A stretch of DNA of 45,910 nucleotides from Acidimicrobiia bacterium (GTDB lineage Bacteria > Actinomycetota > Acidimicrobiia > Spongiisociales > UBA5794): the NCBI GenBank assembly GCA_029939995.1, contig JAOZRW010000016.1:1-45910 (forward strand), read 5' to 3'. The notes below the pieces were generated by a model. The model made no database searches. It saw only the letters and a program-made list of their open reading frames with translations, and was not told where the DNA came from. The position numbers and the translations under genes are program-made. Numbering within the stretch: position 1 is the stretch's first letter; each line of letters begins with the position of its first letter. Positions 16,664-27,224 of this stretch are shown here, one piece after another.

Positions 16664-17491
16664 TCAGGTGTCGAGGAAGAAGTCCGGCATCAGGTCGGCG
16701 TCGGGAACCGACGCGTACTGCGAGAAGTCGGTCACTCCGGCTTCTGCGAGCACCTCGTCGTCGATGTAGAAGTTCCCGGTCGCTTCGCGGCTCGGCCGGG
16801 AGAAGATCTCGTACGCGGCGTCGGCCATGATCTCGGGAGACCTGGTCCGGCGCATCGACTCTTCACCGCCCAGCAGGTTCTGCACGGCCGCCGTGGCGAT
16901 CGCGGTGCGCGGCCAGAGGCTGTTCACGGCCACGCCCTCGGATGCGAACTCTGCGGACATGCCCAGCGTGCACATCGACATGCCGTACTTCGCGATCGTG
17001 TACGCCAGGTTGTTGGCGAACCAGCGGGGGGCCAGGTTCAGCGGCGGGCTCAGGGTGAGGATGTGTGGATTCTCGGCCGCCATGAGGTGGGGGAGACACG
17101 TTCGCGAGACGAGATACGTACCGCGGGTGTTGATGTCCTGCATGAGATCGTACGTCTTCATCGGGAGCTGGAGCGTGCCCGCGAGGTTGATGGCCGATGC
17201 GTTGTTCACGCAGATGTCGATGCCCCCGAACGCTTCGACGGTTGCCGACACAGCGGCCTCGACCTGGTCGTCGAAGCGGATGTCGCCGACGATCGGGAGC
17301 GCCTTGCCTCCGACGGTTTCGATCTCGTCGGCGGCCGTGAAAACCGTTCCCGGCAGTCTCGGGTGCGGCTCGGCGGTCTTCGCTATCAGGGCCACGTTCG
17401 CACCGTCTGCCGCGGCGCGTTTGGCGATGGCGAGGCCGATGCCGCGGCTCCCGCCTGAGATGAACATGGTCTTTCCCGCGAGACCGGACAT
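16664..17491 (-). CDS. Short-chain dehydrogenase, HSDL2-like
   Basis: 275 residues from the ATG at 17491 (AAGGAG 5 nt upstream; the longer frame is upstream coding sequence). SDR features are the cofactor motif SGGSRGIGLAIA, NNASAINLAGT, and YTIAKYGMS giving the catalytic Tyr and Lys; the usual Ser region is SPPLNLAP. The combination of IAKTAEPHPRLPGTVFTAADEIE, LAPRWFANNLAYTIAKYGMS and NSLWPRTAIATAAVQNLLGG matches the SDR domain of hydroxysteroid dehydrogenase-like protein 2; the SCP2 domain of eukaryotic HSDL2 is absent. Substrate unknown, perhaps a fatty acyl or steroid-type ketone. Probably last in the ilv-leu gene train, 31 nt after the DapA-family gene. Confidence 0.87.
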   Translation of the reverse strand: MSGLAGKTMFISGGSRGIGLAIAKRAAADGANVALIAKTAEPHPRLPGTVFTAADEIETVGGKALPIVGDIRFDDQVEAAVSATVEAFGGIDICVNNASAINLAGTLQLPMKTYDLMQDINTRGTYLVSRTCLPHLMAAENPHILTLSPPLNLAPRWFANNLAYTIAKYGMSMCTLGMSAEFASEGVAVNSLWPRTAIATAAVQNLLGGEESMRRTRSPEIMADAAYEIFSRPSREATGNFYIDDEVLAEAGVTDFSQYASVPDADLMPDFFLDT

Positions 17492-17522
17492 GAGTGCTCC
17501 TTCGTCTTGACGCCAGGGGAGG

Positions 17523-18377
17523 CTACTCGTCCGATGCCGGGCGACGGGCGTTCTCGATCTGGACCCGGGCCGTTTCGTCGAGGGGCAGGAGCGGTGCGCG
17601 CATGGTGCCCGGCGCCAGACCGGCCATGTCCGCGGCCGCATACGTGCCGGCGAGGCCGTGGCGTTCAACGATCGCGGTCAGGGTCGTGAGTGCCTCCTGA
17701 GCGTCGGGATCGACGCGCGCGGCGTCGACCAGGTCCGGCGCGTAGTTCGTCGACGCGGTGATGGCGCCGTGAGCGCCGCGAGCGACCGCCTCGTGCACCA
17801 GTTTCGAGGCGCCGGTGAACAGTGTGTAGCCGGGCCCCGCTCCGGCGAGCACGGGAGCGATGCGCTCTGCCTTGCCACCGGAGTCCTTCATCCCGACGAT
17901 GTTCGGATGCCGGGCGAGATCGATCGCTGTGTCGACCGGCAGTTCGTATCCGGTGACGGCGGGGACCGTGTAGCAGAACACCGGGATCGACGACATGTCC
18001 GCCACGGATCGATAGAAGGACGCCACGAGGGAGTGGTCGTTGCGAAGCAGCAGCGTCGGTGTCGTCACGAGAACCGCGTCTGCTCCGGATCCGACCGCTT
18101 CCGCCACCTGGGCCGCGGCCTGGCGGACGGATTGGGCCGACACGCCGGTGAGGAGGAACGCTGAGGATCCCAGCGTCTCGCGAGCCGTCGCCGTGAGGGA
18201 CGCGCGCTCACCGGTTTCGAGATAGGGGCCTTGCCCGGTGGATCCACCGAGGAGGTATCCGTCGACGCCGCGATCGGCGAGCGTCTCGAGGTTGTGGATG
18301 TGCGCGGCCCCGTCGAGCGACCCGTCGGAGTTGAACGGTGTGATCAACGCCACCATCGTGCGAGGCGGGGGCTTCAT
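17523..18377 (-). CDS. DapA/NanA-family (dihydrodipicolinate synthase-like) aldolase or lyase
   Basis: 284 residues, a class I Schiff-base TIM barrel. The substrate-carboxylate motif appears as GGSTGQGPYL (residues about 44-53), the catalytic Tyr in FCYTVPAVTG and the Schiff-base Lys in GMKDSGG. True DapA usually has GTTGE and YN-P motifs, so this is more likely a relative acting on another 2-keto acid (pyruvate-dependent aldolase or dehydratase) than the lysine-pathway enzyme; this is not settled by sequence. The ATG follows the gnd stop with no gap (TAG-ATG), so the two are cotranslated. Confidence 0.82.
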   Translation of the reverse strand: MKPPPRTMVALITPFNSDGSLDGAAHIHNLETLADRGVDGYLLGGSTGQGPYLETGERASLTATARETLGSSAFLLTGVSAQSVRQAAAQVAEAVGSGADAVLVTTPTLLLRNDHSLVASFYRSVADMSSIPVFCYTVPAVTGYELPVDTAIDLARHPNIVGMKDSGGKAERIAPVLAGAGPGYTLFTGASKLVHEAVARGAHGAITASTNYAPDLVDAARVDPDAQEALTTLTAIVERHGLAGTYAAADMAGLAPGTMRAPLLPLDETARVQIENARRPASDE

Positions 18378-19793
18378 CTACGGCCTCCAGTCTGAGTGGA
18401 AGAAGCGGCCTCGTGGCCGATCGACCCGTTCGTAGGTGTGGGCGCCGAACAGATCGCGCTGCGCCTGGATCAGGTTCGCAGGGAGACGTTCCGATCGGTA
18501 GCCGTCGTAGAACGACAAGGCGCTCGCATAGGCGGGAACGGGGATACCGGCCGTGACGGCCCGCGCGACGGTGCGCCGCCAGCCGGGCTCCGCATCCGCG
18601 AGGGCACCGGCGAAGAACGGCTCCGTGAGGAGGTTCGTCACGTCGTCATCCGATCGATACGCCCGGGTGATGTCGTTGAGGAATCGGGAACGGATGATGC
18701 ACCCCGCTCTCCAGAGGGAAGCGATGACCGCAGGGTCCAGGTGCCATCCATAGTCCCGGGATGCGGCGTCGAACAGCATGAACCCCTGTGCGTACGAGAC
18801 GATCTTCGACGCATAGACGGCATCTTCGAGATCGGAGATCACCTGCTCGTCGTCATCGAGGGTTGTCTCGCGGGGCCCGGAGAGAACCTGGGAGGCTCCG
18901 ACGCGTTCGTCGGCGAGGGCCGAAACGACTCTGGCGTACACGGCCTCGGCCACGAGCGTCGTCGGCACGGCCTGCTCCATCGAAGCCACAACCGTCCACT
19001 TGCCCGTGCCTTTCTGACCGGCGGCGTCGAGCACACGATCGAGCAGCGGAGTGCCGTCTTCGTCGGTGGCTCTCATGATCCGGGCGGTGATCTCGATCAG
19101 GAACGAGTCGAGACGACCTGCGTTCCAGCGTTCGAAGATGGGAGCCATCTGCGGCGGATTCAGACCGAGGCCGCGCCGCATCACGTCGTACGCTTCGGCG
19201 ATCACTTGCATGTCGCCGTACTCGATGCCGTTGTGGACCATCTTCACATAGTGGCCGGCGCCTCCGGGCCCGATCCATTCGGCGCACGCCTCACCGTCCG
19301 CCTTCGCTGCGATCGCTGTGAAGATGGACGAGATCTCGGGCCATGCCGAGACGTTGCCGCCCGGCATGATGGACGGCCCGAAACGGGCCCCGTCCTCACC
19401 TCCGGAGATTCCCATCCCGACGAACCGGATCCCGAGGTCAGAGAGTCGTTCCGTCCGGCGCTCGGTGTCGACGAACCGGGAGTTTCCACCGTCGATGATG
19501 ATGTCGCCGCGTTCGAGGAGGGGGATCAGCGCCTCGATCTGATCGTCGACGGGTCGTCCCGCCTTGATCATCATCATCACGATCCTCGGACGGTCCAACG
19601 TCGACACGAGGTCTTCGATCGAGTGGGTTCCGACGACGGCCGTGCCCGCCGCCTCGGCGGACAGGAACTCGTCGGTTCGCTCCGGGGTCCGGTTGTAGAC
19701 CGCCACGGCGATGTCGTGGTCGGTCATGTTCATGACGAGGTTGCGACCCATGACGGCGAGACCGATGAATCCGAGATCAGCAGTGTTCGACAT
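18378..19793 (-). CDS. gnd: 6-phosphogluconate dehydrogenase, decarboxylating
   Basis: 471 residues, normal for the long type. Rossmann motif GFIGLAVMGRNLVMNM with NR-T after strand 2 (VYNRTPERTDEFL), IIDGGNSRF, the signature GMGISGGEDGARFGPS, catalytic GHYVKMVHNGIEYGDMQ (Lys and Glu), and C-terminal YDGYRSERLPANLIQAQRDLFGAHTYER. It oxidises 6-phosphogluconate to ribulose 5-phosphate with NADPH formation. The ATG at 19793 gives the standard N-terminus; an ATG at 19826 would overlap the upstream gene and has its GGAG touching the codon. It lies 13 nt after the peptidase stop in the ilv-leu train; its NADPH could serve IlvC and the SDR. Confidence 0.95.
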   Translation of the reverse strand: MSNTADLGFIGLAVMGRNLVMNMTDHDIAVAVYNRTPERTDEFLSAEAAGTAVVGTHSIEDLVSTLDRPRIVMMMIKAGRPVDDQIEALIPLLERGDIIIDGGNSRFVDTERRTERLSDLGIRFVGMGISGGEDGARFGPSIMPGGNVSAWPEISSIFTAIAAKADGEACAEWIGPGGAGHYVKMVHNGIEYGDMQVIAEAYDVMRRGLGLNPPQMAPIFERWNAGRLDSFLIEITARIMRATDEDGTPLLDRVLDAAGQKGTGKWTVVASMEQAVPTTLVAEAVYARVVSALADERVGASQVLSGPRETTLDDDEQVISDLEDAVYASKIVSYAQGFMLFDAASRDYGWHLDPAVIASLWRAGCIIRSRFLNDITRAYRSDDDVTNLLTEPFFAGALADAEPGWRRTVARAVTAGIPVPAYASALSFYDGYRSERLPANLIQAQRDLFGAHTYERVDRPRGRFFHSDWRP

Positions 19794-19806
19794 GCCCCGG
19801 ACGGTA

Positions 19807-21252
19807 TCACCCTTCGGGGATCTCATCTCCGTACAGCCACGTGTCGAAGAAGGTCCCGAGGTCGTCCCCGGACGCCTCCTCGGCCACGGTGATGAAGTCG
19901 GCGGTGGTCGCGTTGGCGTCGGCGAAGCGGTCGGCGTAGGTGCGCAGCGTCGTGAAGAAGGCGTCGTCGCCGATCTCGTCGCGCAGGGCGGCGAGGACGA
20001 GGCCGCCGCGCTGGTAGACGCTGCCGCCGAACAGGTCGTCGGGGGAGGGTGTCCCCGGCGGACCGTACCCGGCGACCTGCGCCGCCTGCATCCGGTTGGC
20101 GACGTCCTCGCGGTAGGCGGCGTCGCCGTCGACGTGCTCGGTCCACAGCATCTCGGCGTACGTGGCGAATCCCTCGTTGAGCCAGATGTCCGACCAGTCG
20201 GCGAGCGACACCGAGTTGCCGAACCACTGGTGAGCGAGCTCGTGGACGAGCACGTACTCGAAGAACGGCGCGGCGACCATCTGCCGGTCGAAGATCGAGA
20301 GCGTCTGGTTCTCGAGCGCCGAGCCGAGGCCCTCGACGACGGCGATCCCGTACCGGTCGAACGGGTAGGGGCCGAACGCTCCGGCGAGGGTGGTGATCAT
20401 CTCCCCGGTCCGTTCGAGTCCCGGCGGCGCGTCGTCGACGAGATCGGGCGGGAGGAAGTTCCGGACCGTGACCCCCGACGCCTCCGACGAGGCGGGGTCG
20501 GGGACGACCTCCCAGCCCTCGCCGAGGACCATGGTGGCGAGGTAGGTCGTCATCGGCGTGCGCATCTCCCACTCCGACGCCGTTCCTGCATCCTGCGATG
20601 CCGACCCGCCGCCGTCGTCCTCCAGAACCCGTTCGCCGTTGGCGGCCGTCCCGTACCCGGCCGGTGCGCCGACCATGATCGTGAACGTCGCCTTGTCGAG
20701 CGGGTGGTCGTTGCACGGGAACCACGAATGGGCGGCGTCGGGTTCGGCGGCGACGAACTGCTCACCCTGCGAGCCGGAGAGCCACCCGATCGGGAACGGC
20801 AGGGCCGCCGACGGATACGGTTCCGGTGTTCCCGAGTAGAGGATCACCACCGTGAACGGGTCGCCGTCGGGGATCTCGACGCCGGTGACGACCAGTTCCT
20901 CTCCCTCGCGGGTGAAGGGAACGGCGGCCTGATCGACCGAGAGGTCGGAGATGTCCCACCCGGCGAAGTCGAGGTTGAAGCCCGAGAGGTTCTGCGTCGC
21001 GACGGCGTCGATGAAGACCCCGCCGCCGACCCGCCCCTCCTCGTTGTAGCGGAGGTCGATGCGGTAGTGCTGCACGTCGTAGCCGCCGTTGCCCAGCGTC
21101 GGGTAGAAGCTGTCGCCGATCCCCGCGGCGCCCGGGGTGTACCGGACGGCGTCCGGGTCGCCGCCGGATCCGCCGCCCGTGCAGGCCGTCGCCGCGAGGG
21201 CGACGGCCAGCAGGACGATCGCGACCATCCGGCGGCGGACGGGAATCGTCAC
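19807..21252 (-). CDS. Secreted M1-family (gluzincin) metallopeptidase lipoprotein
   Basis: 481 residues. The N-terminus is [19 protein letters not shown], a lipoprotein-type signal with Cys24 (the lipobox is weak: Ala at -3). The M1 N-terminal beta domain is followed by the catalytic domain with [13 protein letters not shown] (zinc ligands and catalytic Glu) and the third ligand in [11 protein letters not shown]. The exopeptidase motif GAMEN appears in altered form (GSALENQ). The C-terminal helical domain of full-length aminopeptidase N is missing, as in short bacterial M1 enzymes. It is predicted to trim peptides outside the membrane. The GTG start overlaps the leuB stop by four bases (GTGA), placing it in the BCAA operon; an ATG at 21228 is an alternative start. 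Confidence 0.9.
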   Translation of the reverse strand: MTIPVRRRMVAIVLLAVALAATACTGGGSGGDPDAVRYTPGAAGIGDSFYPTLGNGGYDVQHYRIDLRYNEEGRVGGGVFIDAVATQNLSGFNLDFAGWDISDLSVDQAAVPFTREGEELVVTGVEIPDGDPFTVVILYSGTPEPYPSAALPFPIGWLSGSQGEQFVAAEPDAAHSWFPCNDHPLDKATFTIMVGAPAGYGTAANGERVLEDDGGGSASQDAGTASEWEMRTPMTTYLATMVLGEGWEVVPDPASSEASGVTVRNFLPPDLVDDAPPGLERTGEMITTLAGAFGPYPFDRYGIAVVEGLGSALENQTLSIFDRQMVAAPFFEYVLVHELAHQWFGNSVSLADWSDIWLNEGFATYAEMLWTEHVDGDAAYREDVANRMQAAQVAGYGPPGTPSPDDLFGGSVYQRGGLVLAALRDEIGDDAFFTTLRTYADRFADANATTADFITVAEEASGDDLGTFFDTWLYGDEIPEG

Positions 21253-22301
21253 ATCGAGATGGCGCGGACGACGGCGTCGCCCATCTCGGCGGTGGACGCC
21301 ACCGGTCCGATGCCGGCGATGTCCGCGGTGCGCAGACCGGCGTCGAGGACGTCGTTGACGGCCTGTTCGATCGCGGCGCCGGCCTCGGGTAGGTCGAGCG
21401 AGTGGCGTAGCGCCATGGCCGAAGCGAGGATCGCCGCCAGCGGATTGGCGAGACCCTTCCCTGCGATATCGGGTGCGGATCCGTGGACGGGTTCGTACAG
21501 TCCCGGGGGGCCGTCTCCGAGCGACGCGGAGGGGAGCAGGCCGAGTGAACCCGGGAGCATCGAAGCCTCGTCGGTGAGGATGTCCCCGAACAGGTTGCCG
21601 GTCACCACCACGTCGAAGTCCTTGGGCCGCGACAGCAGGTGCATGGCCATCGCGTCGACGAGCACGACCTCGTAGCCGACGTCCGGGTACTCCTCGTCCA
21701 TGACCCGCTGTGCGACGCGACGCCAGAGGCGGGACACCTCGAGGACATTCGCCTTGTCGACCGAGGTGAGTTTCCCCCGGCGGGTCCGGGCGGCTTCGGC
21801 GGCAACCCGCACGACGCGTTCGATCTCCGGGGCCGAGTAGACCATCTCGCTGCGGGCAACCGTTCCATCGTTCGAGAGCGACGACGGGCCGAAGTAGATC
21901 CCGCCGGTCAACTCGCGAACGAACAGGATGTCGACCCCCGAGGCGTCACGCAGCGGTGACGCCGCTGGGAAGTGCACCTGGATGGGACGGAGGTTGGCGT
22001 AGAGCCCGAGTTCCGACCGGATCCCCAGCAGACCGTCCTCCGGACGGGTCTTCGCGAGCGGATCGTCCCAGCGTGGCCCACCAACGGCACCGAGGAGCAC
22101 CGCATCGGCATCGCGACAGGCGTCGAGCGTCGACGCGGGAAGCGGATCACCCGTGGCTTCGATCGCGGCGCCGCCGATGAGATGCTCCTCGAACGAGAAC
22201 GAGAGGCCGAACCGGAGGGCGGTCGCGTCGAGGACCTTGCGCGCCTCAGCGACCACCTCAGGACCGATCCCATCACCCGGGAGGAGGACGAAACGGCTCA
22301 T
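21249..22301 (-). CDS. leuB: 3-isopropylmalate dehydrogenase
   Basis: 350 residues. Isocitrate/isopropylmalate dehydrogenase family: [12 protein letters not shown] at the N-terminus, [11 protein letters not shown], the [12 protein letters not shown] substrate-arginine motif, [44 protein letters not shown] and [17 protein letters not shown]. It performs the third step of leucine synthesis, NAD-dependent oxidative decarboxylation of 3-isopropylmalate. The ATG at 22301 overlaps the leuA stop (ATGA). leuC and leuD are not in the window. Confidence 0.97.
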   Translation of the reverse strand: MSRFVLLPGDGIGPEVVAEARKVLDATALRFGLSFSFEEHLIGGAAIEATGDPLPASTLDACRDADAVLLGAVGGPRWDDPLAKTRPEDGLLGIRSELGLYANLRPIQVHFPAASPLRDASGVDILFVRELTGGIYFGPSSLSNDGTVARSEMVYSAPEIERVVRVAAEAARTRRGKLTSVDKANVLEVSRLWRRVAQRVMDEEYPDVGYEVVLVDAMAMHLLSRPKDFDVVVTGNLFGDILTDEASMLPGSLGLLPSASLGDGPPGLYEPVHGSAPDIAGKGLANPLAAILASAMALRHSLDLPEAGAAIEQAVNDVLDAGLRTADIAGIGPVASTAEMGDAVVRAISM

Positions 22302-23842
22302 TCTTCGCCCGCGAGCGCGCCGTTGCGGTCGATCATCGCCTTGTTCAACGCGGCGACGAAGGCACGAGCGGAGCCTTCGACGACGTCGGTCGATACACCC
22401 CGGCCCGAATACGTGGTCGGGCCGGTCTGGATGATCACGTTCACCTCGGCCATCGCGTCCGCTCCCGACGTGAACGGGACGACCCGGTAGTCGAGGAGCG
22501 TCGCCGGGAATCCGAAAGCATCCTGGAGGGCGACGAACGCGGCGTTCACCATGCCATCGCCCGCCGCCGAGGTCTCGATCGGCTCGTCGCCCCTTGTGAC
22601 CCGAACCGTCGCAACCGGCGGCTCCTCGTCGCCTCCCCGGAGGTGGAGACCGACGAGTTTCACGACGTCGGCGGCGATACCCGTCTCTTCCTCGATGATC
22701 GCTCGGAGGCCTTCCTCGGAGATCTCTCCTTTGCGGTCGGCGAGTTCCTTGAAACGGTCGAACGCCCGCTGGAAGTCGACGTCTTCGAGCCGGACCCCCA
22801 TCTTGTTCAGTGCATCTCCGAACGCCGCTCGGCCGGAGTGCTTCCCGAGGACGAGCGACGAGCGCTGACCGACGTCGGCGGGGTCCATGATCTCGTAGGT
22901 CTGACGGGCCTTGAGCACGCCGTGCTGATGGATCCCCGCCTCGTGGGCGAAGGCATTCCTGCCGACGACGGCTTTGTTGTACTGGACGGGATACCCGGTG
23001 AGACGGGAGACGAGACGCGAGGTCTCGAAGATCTCCGTCGTGTCGGCGCCGACCGTGACCGGGTAGTGATCGTGGCGAGTCTTCACCGCCATGATGATCT
23101 CTTCGGTCGAGGTGTTCCCCGCACGCTCGCCGATCCCGTTCACCGCGCACTCGATCTGCCGTGCACCGGCGGCGATGGCCGCAAGCGAGTTCGCGACGGC
23201 CATGCCGAGGTCGTTGTGACAGTGCGTGGAGACCACGATGTCCTCGTTCCCGTTGCGCACCTCGTCGACGACACGCCGGATCAGCGCGGCGAACTCGTCC
23301 GGCATCGAGTATCCGACCGTGTCGGGGATGTTGATCGTGGTCGCGCCGGCGGCGACGGCCGCCTTGCAGGTCTCGATCACGAAGTCCGGGTCGGACCGGG
23401 TCGCGTCCTGCGGTGAGAACTCGACGTCGTCGCAGTAGCTCCTCGCCCGGGCGACGCCATCGGTGATCGACCGGAGGACCTCTTCGCGCGTCATGTTGAG
23501 CATCTGCTCCATGTGGATCGGCGATGTCGACATGAACACATGGATGCGAGACCGCTCCGCGGGAGCCACTGCGGCGGCCGCCCGGTCGATGTCGTCCGGG
23601 TGCGTGCGCGCCAGCGCGGCGATGATCGGGCCCCGGACCTCGGTCGCGATCCGGTGCACGGCGTCGAAGTCTCCCGGCGACGAGGCGGGGAATCCGGCTT
23701 CGATGACGTCCACCTTCATGCGGGCGAGCTGGGAGGCGATGGCGAGCTTGTCGTCGGGTGTGAGCGCGATCCCGGGAGCCTGCTCACCGTCGCGCAGGCT
23801 CGTGTCGAAGATGATCAGACGGTCGCCGGGTGCGTCGGTCAT
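22298..23842 (-). CDS. leuA: 2-isopropylmalate synthase
   Basis: 514 residues from the ATG at 23842, which overlaps the ilvC stop; the longer frame to 23983 is ilvC sequence. HMGL-like TIM barrel: metal/substrate motif [27 protein letters not shown], metal-binding [15 protein letters not shown], and [15 protein letters not shown]-terminal regulatory LeuA-dimer domain (about 370-514, with [15 protein letters not shown]) indicates leucine feedback control. It condenses acetyl-CoA with 2-ketoisovalerate, the first committed step to leucine. Confidence 0.96.
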   Translation of the reverse strand: MTDAPGDRLIIFDTSLRDGEQAPGIALTPDDKLAIASQLARMKVDVIEAGFPASSPGDFDAVHRIATEVRGPIIAALARTHPDDIDRAAAAVAPAERSRIHVFMSTSPIHMEQMLNMTREEVLRSITDGVARARSYCDDVEFSPQDATRSDPDFVIETCKAAVAAGATTINIPDTVGYSMPDEFAALIRRVVDEVRNGNEDIVVSTHCHNDLGMAVANSLAAIAAGARQIECAVNGIGERAGNTSTEEIIMAVKTRHDHYPVTVGADTTEIFETSRLVSRLTGYPVQYNKAVVGRNAFAHEAGIHQHGVLKARQTYEIMDPADVGQRSSLVLGKHSGRAAFGDALNKMGVRLEDVDFQRAFDRFKELADRKGEISEEGLRAIIEEETGIAADVVKLVGLHLRGGDEEPPVATVRVTRGDEPIETSAAGDGMVNAAFVALQDAFGFPATLLDYRVVPFTSGADAMAEVNVIIQTGPTTYSGRGVSTDVVEGSARAFVAALNKAMIDRNGALAGEE

Positions 23843-24852
23843 ACGTCGTCTGCCGGGATCTTGTCTACCAGGAACGGCATCATGGCCCGAAGTTCGCGAC
23901 CGACGACCTCGACCGGATGCTCGGTCACCGCGGCTCTCGCCGCCAGCAGGTTCGGAGATCCGGCCCGGTACTCGTCCATCCACTCCCTGGCGAACGCTCC
24001 CGACTGGATCTCGTCGAGGATCGCGCGCATCTCGGCCTTCGTATCGTCATCGACGACGCGGGGGCCTCTCGTGATGTCACCGTACTCGGCCGTGTCCGAC
24101 ACCGAGTGTCGCATCCACGAGATACCGCCTTCGTAGAGCAGGTCGACGATGAGCTTCAACTCGTGGAGGACCTCGAAATAGGCCATCTCACCCGGGTAGC
24201 CGGCTTCGGTCAGGGTCTCGAATGCGGCTCGGATCATCGAGTCGATCCCGCCGCACAGGATGACCTGTTCGCCGAAGAGGTCGGTCTCGGTCTCATCGCG
24301 GAACGTCGTCTCGATGACGCCGGCCCGGGTGCTCCCGATGCCGTGGGCGTAGGAGAGAGCAACCGACTTGGCCTCACCCGTCGCGTCCTGATGGATGGCG
24401 ATGAGCGACGGCACGCCGCTGCCTTCGACGTACTGGCGGCGGACGAGGTGTCCCGGACCCTTCGGTGCGACCATTGCGACGTCGACATCGGGGGGCGGGG
24501 TGATGTATCCGAAGTGGATGTTGAAGCCGTGGGCGAAGAGCAGCACGTCCCCTGCGTTCAGGTTCGGGGCGATCACGTCCTCGTACAGTTCCGCCTGGAT
24601 CTGGTCGGGGACGAGGACCATGATGACGTCCGCCCATTCGGCGGCGGCTTCCGGATCGACGACCTTGAGGCCGGCGTCGGAGGCTCGCTGAGTCCTGGCC
24701 GATCCCTCCCGGAGACCGACGACGACGTCGACGCCCGACTCCTTCAGGTTCATCGCATGGGCGTGACCCTGGCTTCCGAACCCGATCACGGCGACCTTCC
24801 GCCGGGTGATCAGCGCCGGGTCGGCGTCACCCTCGTAGTACATGGTGGGCAT
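23839..24852 (-). CDS. ilvC: Ketol-acid reductoisomerase (class I)
   Basis: 337 residues. Rossmann domain with [20 protein letters not shown], cofactor-phosphate loop [33 protein letters not shown]; then the knotted C-terminal domain with metal ligands in [12 protein letters not shown] and [18 protein letters not shown]. It converts acetolactate or acetohydroxybutyrate to dihydroxy acids with NADPH and Mg2+. The ATG at 24852 has AGGAGG four bases upstream. It follows ilvN by 9 nt and overlaps leuA by 4 nt. Confidence 0.97.
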   Translation of the reverse strand: MPTMYYEGDADPALITRRKVAVIGFGSQGHAHAMNLKESGVDVVVGLREGSARTQRASDAGLKVVDPEAAAEWADVIMVLVPDQIQAELYEDVIAPNLNAGDVLLFAHGFNIHFGYITPPPDVDVAMVAPKGPGHLVRRQYVEGSGVPSLIAIHQDATGEAKSVALSYAHGIGSTRAGVIETTFRDETETDLFGEQVILCGGIDSMIRAAFETLTEAGYPGEMAYFEVLHELKLIVDLLYEGGISWMRHSVSDTAEYGDITRGPRVVDDDTKAEMRAILDEIQSGAFAREWMDEYRAGSPNLLAARAAVTEHPVEVVGRELRAMMPFLVDKIPADDV

Positions 24853-24861
24853 GGGGCCTCC

Positions 24862-25362
24862 TCAGGCGCTCTTGAGTTGCTTCTTCGTCGACTTCTGATC
24901 TCTCGCGAGGGCGATCCTGCCGGACTTCGCGAGAGCGACGACACCGTAGGTCGCCATGAGCTGCAGGAAATCGGCGAGCCGCTCGGGCGGCCCGACCACT
25001 TCGAAGGTGATCGTCGAGGCTCCGACATCGACGGCCTTCGCCTCCGACACCCTCGCGGCATCGAGGATCTCGCCCCTGCGCTTCGGATCGGCCTTGACCC
25101 GGACCAGCATGATCTCGCGTTCGACGGCCGTTCCCGGCTCGAACTCCGTCACTTTGACCGTGTGCACGAGCTTGTACAACTGCTTGACGATCTGCTCCAT
25201 CTCCGGCCCGTCGACGACGACGGTCATGCGCGACAGCGTCGGGTCCTCGGTCGGGCCGACGGTGAGGGAGTGGATGTTGAATCCGCGCCTGGCGAACATC
25301 GTCGAGACGCGAGCGAGCACGCCCGGCTTGTTCTCGACGAGTACTGCGATCACGTGTTTCAT
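24862..25362 (-). CDS. ilvN: Acetolactate synthase small (regulatory) subunit
   Basis: 166 residues. N-terminal ACT domain ([44 protein letters not shown]) and a second ACT-like C-terminal domain ([21 protein letters not shown]). It activates IlvB and confers valine feedback inhibition. The ATG at 25362 overlaps the ilvB stop by four bases. The longer minus-strand frame to 26733 is ilvB read out of frame. Confidence 0.96.
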   Translation of the reverse strand: MKHVIAVLVENKPGVLARVSTMFARRGFNIHSLTVGPTEDPTLSRMTVVVDGPEMEQIVKQLYKLVHTVKVTEFEPGTAVEREIMLVRVKADPKRRGEILDAARVSEAKAVDVGASTITFEVVGPPERLADFLQLMATYGVVALAKSGRIALARDQKSTKKQLKSA

Positions 25363-27086
25363 GCTGGGTCCTCCACGCTCATGAAGTCTTCCCGGCTCAT
25401 GGCGATGTCGTCGTTGGATCCCCCGGCCGGGACCATGGGGAAGATCATCGCCTCCGGATCGCAGCGGAACTCGATCAGCACCGGTTGATCGTTGATGGCC
25501 ATCGCCTCCTCGATCACCCGGGCAACGTCCTCGGGACGGTCCGCACGCAAGCCGACGCCGCCGCAGGCCTCGGCGAACTTCACGAAGTCCGGTGTGTGCG
25601 GATGGAGCTCGGTCTCCGACAGGCGGCCGTCGTAGAACAGATGCTGCCACTGCTTGACCATGCCGAGCGACTCGTTGTTGAGGAGGGCGACCTTGATCGG
25701 GATGTGCTCCACAGCCGCCGTGATCATCTCGGTGCCCGTCATCTGGAAGCAGCCGTCGCCGTCGATAGCCCACACGAGCTCGTCGGGCGTCCCGACCTTG
25801 GCCCCGATGGCCGCCGGGATGGCGTATCCCATCGTTCCCAGACCGCCTGAGTTGATCCAACGCCGCGGCTCCTCGAACCCCCAGAACTGCGATGCCCACA
25901 TCTGGTGCTGACCGACCCCCGCGACGATCGTGGCATCGCCGCCGGTGATCCGGTGCAACTCCTCGATGACGTACTGCTGCTGGATCGGGCCGTCCGGGTC
26001 CTGCTCGTATGCGAGCGGATAGTTCGTCTGCCACTCCCGGATGGCCTCGAACCAGGGGAGTCTCGCGGGGGCAGGCCGGCGGCCCTCGGACTGCTCGAGG
26101 AGTTGCGTGATGACCGCTTTGGCATCGCCGACGATCGGGACGTCGGCGAAGCGGATCTTCCCGATCTCGGCGGGATCGATGTCGATGTGGATGACCTGAG
26201 CCTCGGGAGCGAAGCGTTTCGGGTCGCCGGTGATGCGATCGTCGAAACGGGCACCGATCGTGATGAGCAGATCCGCACGTTGCAGAGCGGTGGTCGCGGT
26301 GTAGTTGCCGTGCATCCCCGGCATCCCGAGATTCAGAGGATGGGAGTCGGGGAACGCGCCGCGGGCCATGAGCGTCGTCACCATCGGAGCGTTGATGCGT
26401 TCTGCGAACTCCTTCAACTCGGCGGTGGCTCCGGCGGCGACCACGCCGCCTCCGATGTACAGAACGGGGCGTTGCGACGTCTCGATGAGATCGAGCGCCG
26501 CCTTGACCTGGCGGACGTGCCCCTTGACGGCCGGGCGGTAACCGGGGAGCTTGATCTCGCCGGGCCGGTGCCACGTCATCGTGTCGGCGAGGACGTCCTT
26601 CGGGATGTCGATCAGGACGGGTCCCTTCCTGCCGGTCGAGGCGAGATGGAAGGCCTCCCTCACCGTGTCGGGGATCTCCTCGACGCTCGTGATCAGCGTG
26701 TTGTGCTTCGTGGCCGGCATCGACATGCCCCACGTGTGCGCCTCCTGGAAAGCGTCGTTGCCGATCGAAGTCGTCGCAACCTGGCCCGTGATCGCGACCA
26801 TCGGCACCGAGTCCATGTAGGCGTCCTGCAGGGCGGTGAGGAGATTCGTCGCAGCCGGGCCCGACGTCACCATGGCGACGCCGACGCGGCCCGTCGCATG
26901 GGCATAACCGGACGCCATGTGTCCGGCGCCCTGCTCGTGGCGGGCGAGCACGTGCCGGATGGGCGACTCGATGATCGGGTCGTACGCTTTGAGGATGGCC
27001 CCACCCGGCATCCCGAAGATGATCTCGACGCCCTCGTGCTCGAGTGATCTGATGAGAGCCTGGGCTCCGCTGAGTTGTTCTGGCAT
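25359..27086 (-). CDS. ilvB: Acetolactate synthase large (catalytic) subunit
   Basis: 575 residues from the ATG at 27086; the extra codons up to 27140 belong to the attenuator hairpin. ThDP-dependent enzyme: catalytic Glu51 in [19 protein letters not shown]-linked central domain ([23 protein letters not shown]), and the C-terminal ThDP/Mg motif [15 protein letters not shown] ending in [12 protein letters not shown]. It makes acetolactate or acetohydroxybutyrate, the first common BCAA step. It is preceded by promoter, leader peptide and terminator hairpin, so expression is very likely attenuated by charged BCAA-tRNA levels. Confidence 0.97.
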   Translation of the reverse strand: MPEQLSGAQALIRSLEHEGVEIIFGMPGGAILKAYDPIIESPIRHVLARHEQGAGHMASGYAHATGRVGVAMVTSGPAATNLLTALQDAYMDSVPMVAITGQVATTSIGNDAFQEAHTWGMSMPATKHNTLITSVEEIPDTVREAFHLASTGRKGPVLIDIPKDVLADTMTWHRPGEIKLPGYRPAVKGHVRQVKAALDLIETSQRPVLYIGGGVVAAGATAELKEFAERINAPMVTTLMARGAFPDSHPLNLGMPGMHGNYTATTALQRADLLITIGARFDDRITGDPKRFAPEAQVIHIDIDPAEIGKIRFADVPIVGDAKAVITQLLEQSEGRRPAPARLPWFEAIREWQTNYPLAYEQDPDGPIQQQYVIEELHRITGGDATIVAGVGQHQMWASQFWGFEEPRRWINSGGLGTMGYAIPAAIGAKVGTPDELVWAIDGDGCFQMTGTEMITAAVEHIPIKVALLNNESLGMVKQWQHLFYDGRLSETELHPHTPDFVKFAEACGGVGLRADRPEDVARVIEEAMAINDQPVLIEFRCDPEAMIFPMVPAGGSNDDIAMSREDFMSVEDPA

Positions 27087-27105
27087 TGTGGTGCTCCGGA
27101 TGCAG

Positions 27106-27132
27106 AAAACCCTCCGTTCGGCACGGAGGGTT
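27106..27132 (-). terminator. Attenuator terminator of the ilv operon
   Basis: On the minus-strand RNA, AACCCTCCG (27124-27132), a 7-nt loop and CGGAGGGTT (27108-27116) form a 9-bp stem followed by TTTTCTG. This is an intrinsic terminator, 20 nt before the ilvB ATG. Confidence 0.88.
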
Positions 27133-27160
27133 AGGCGCACACGTTCGTTCGCGTGCGCCT
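27133..27160 (-). promoter_or_regulatory. Attenuator hairpin 1 (pause or anti-terminator region)
   Basis: An 11-bp stem (AGGCGCACGCG with CGTGTGCGCCT, one G-U pair, 6-nt loop) begins at the leader-peptide stop codon and abuts the terminator hairpin. A ribosome stalled in the leader would reach into or free this stem. The exact alternative pairing was not resolved. Confidence 0.7.
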
Positions 27161-27200
27161 AGGTGATAAGGACTACGAGCAGGTTGTCGGCAATGGTCAT
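27159..27200 (-). CDS. ilvL: ilv operon leader peptide (MTIADNLLVVLIT)
   Basis: A 13-codon frame, ATG at 27200 to TAG at 27159-27161. It encodes Leu-Leu-Val-Val-Leu-Ile in a row, exactly the three amino acids made by the downstream genes, and its stop codon overlaps the first hairpin. This is the classic layout of a translation-controlled attenuator (as for ilv leaders in corynebacteria and enterobacteria). Its Shine-Dalgarno is weak. Confidence 0.87.
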   Translation of the reverse strand: MTIADNLLVVLIT

Positions 27201-27224
27201 GTTGGATTCCGTCGGGAGCCTGCG

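Noticed and set aside
17523-18377. True dihydrodipicolinate synthase (dapA) for lysine synthesis
   Set aside because: The GTTGE and YN-P motifs are altered and no other dap gene is nearby, so only family membership is claimed.
24862-26733. 623-codon frame apparently fusing an unknown N-terminus to IlvN
   Set aside because: The upstream part is ilvB read in another frame; the ACT-domain protein starts at 25362 with the ATGA overlap.
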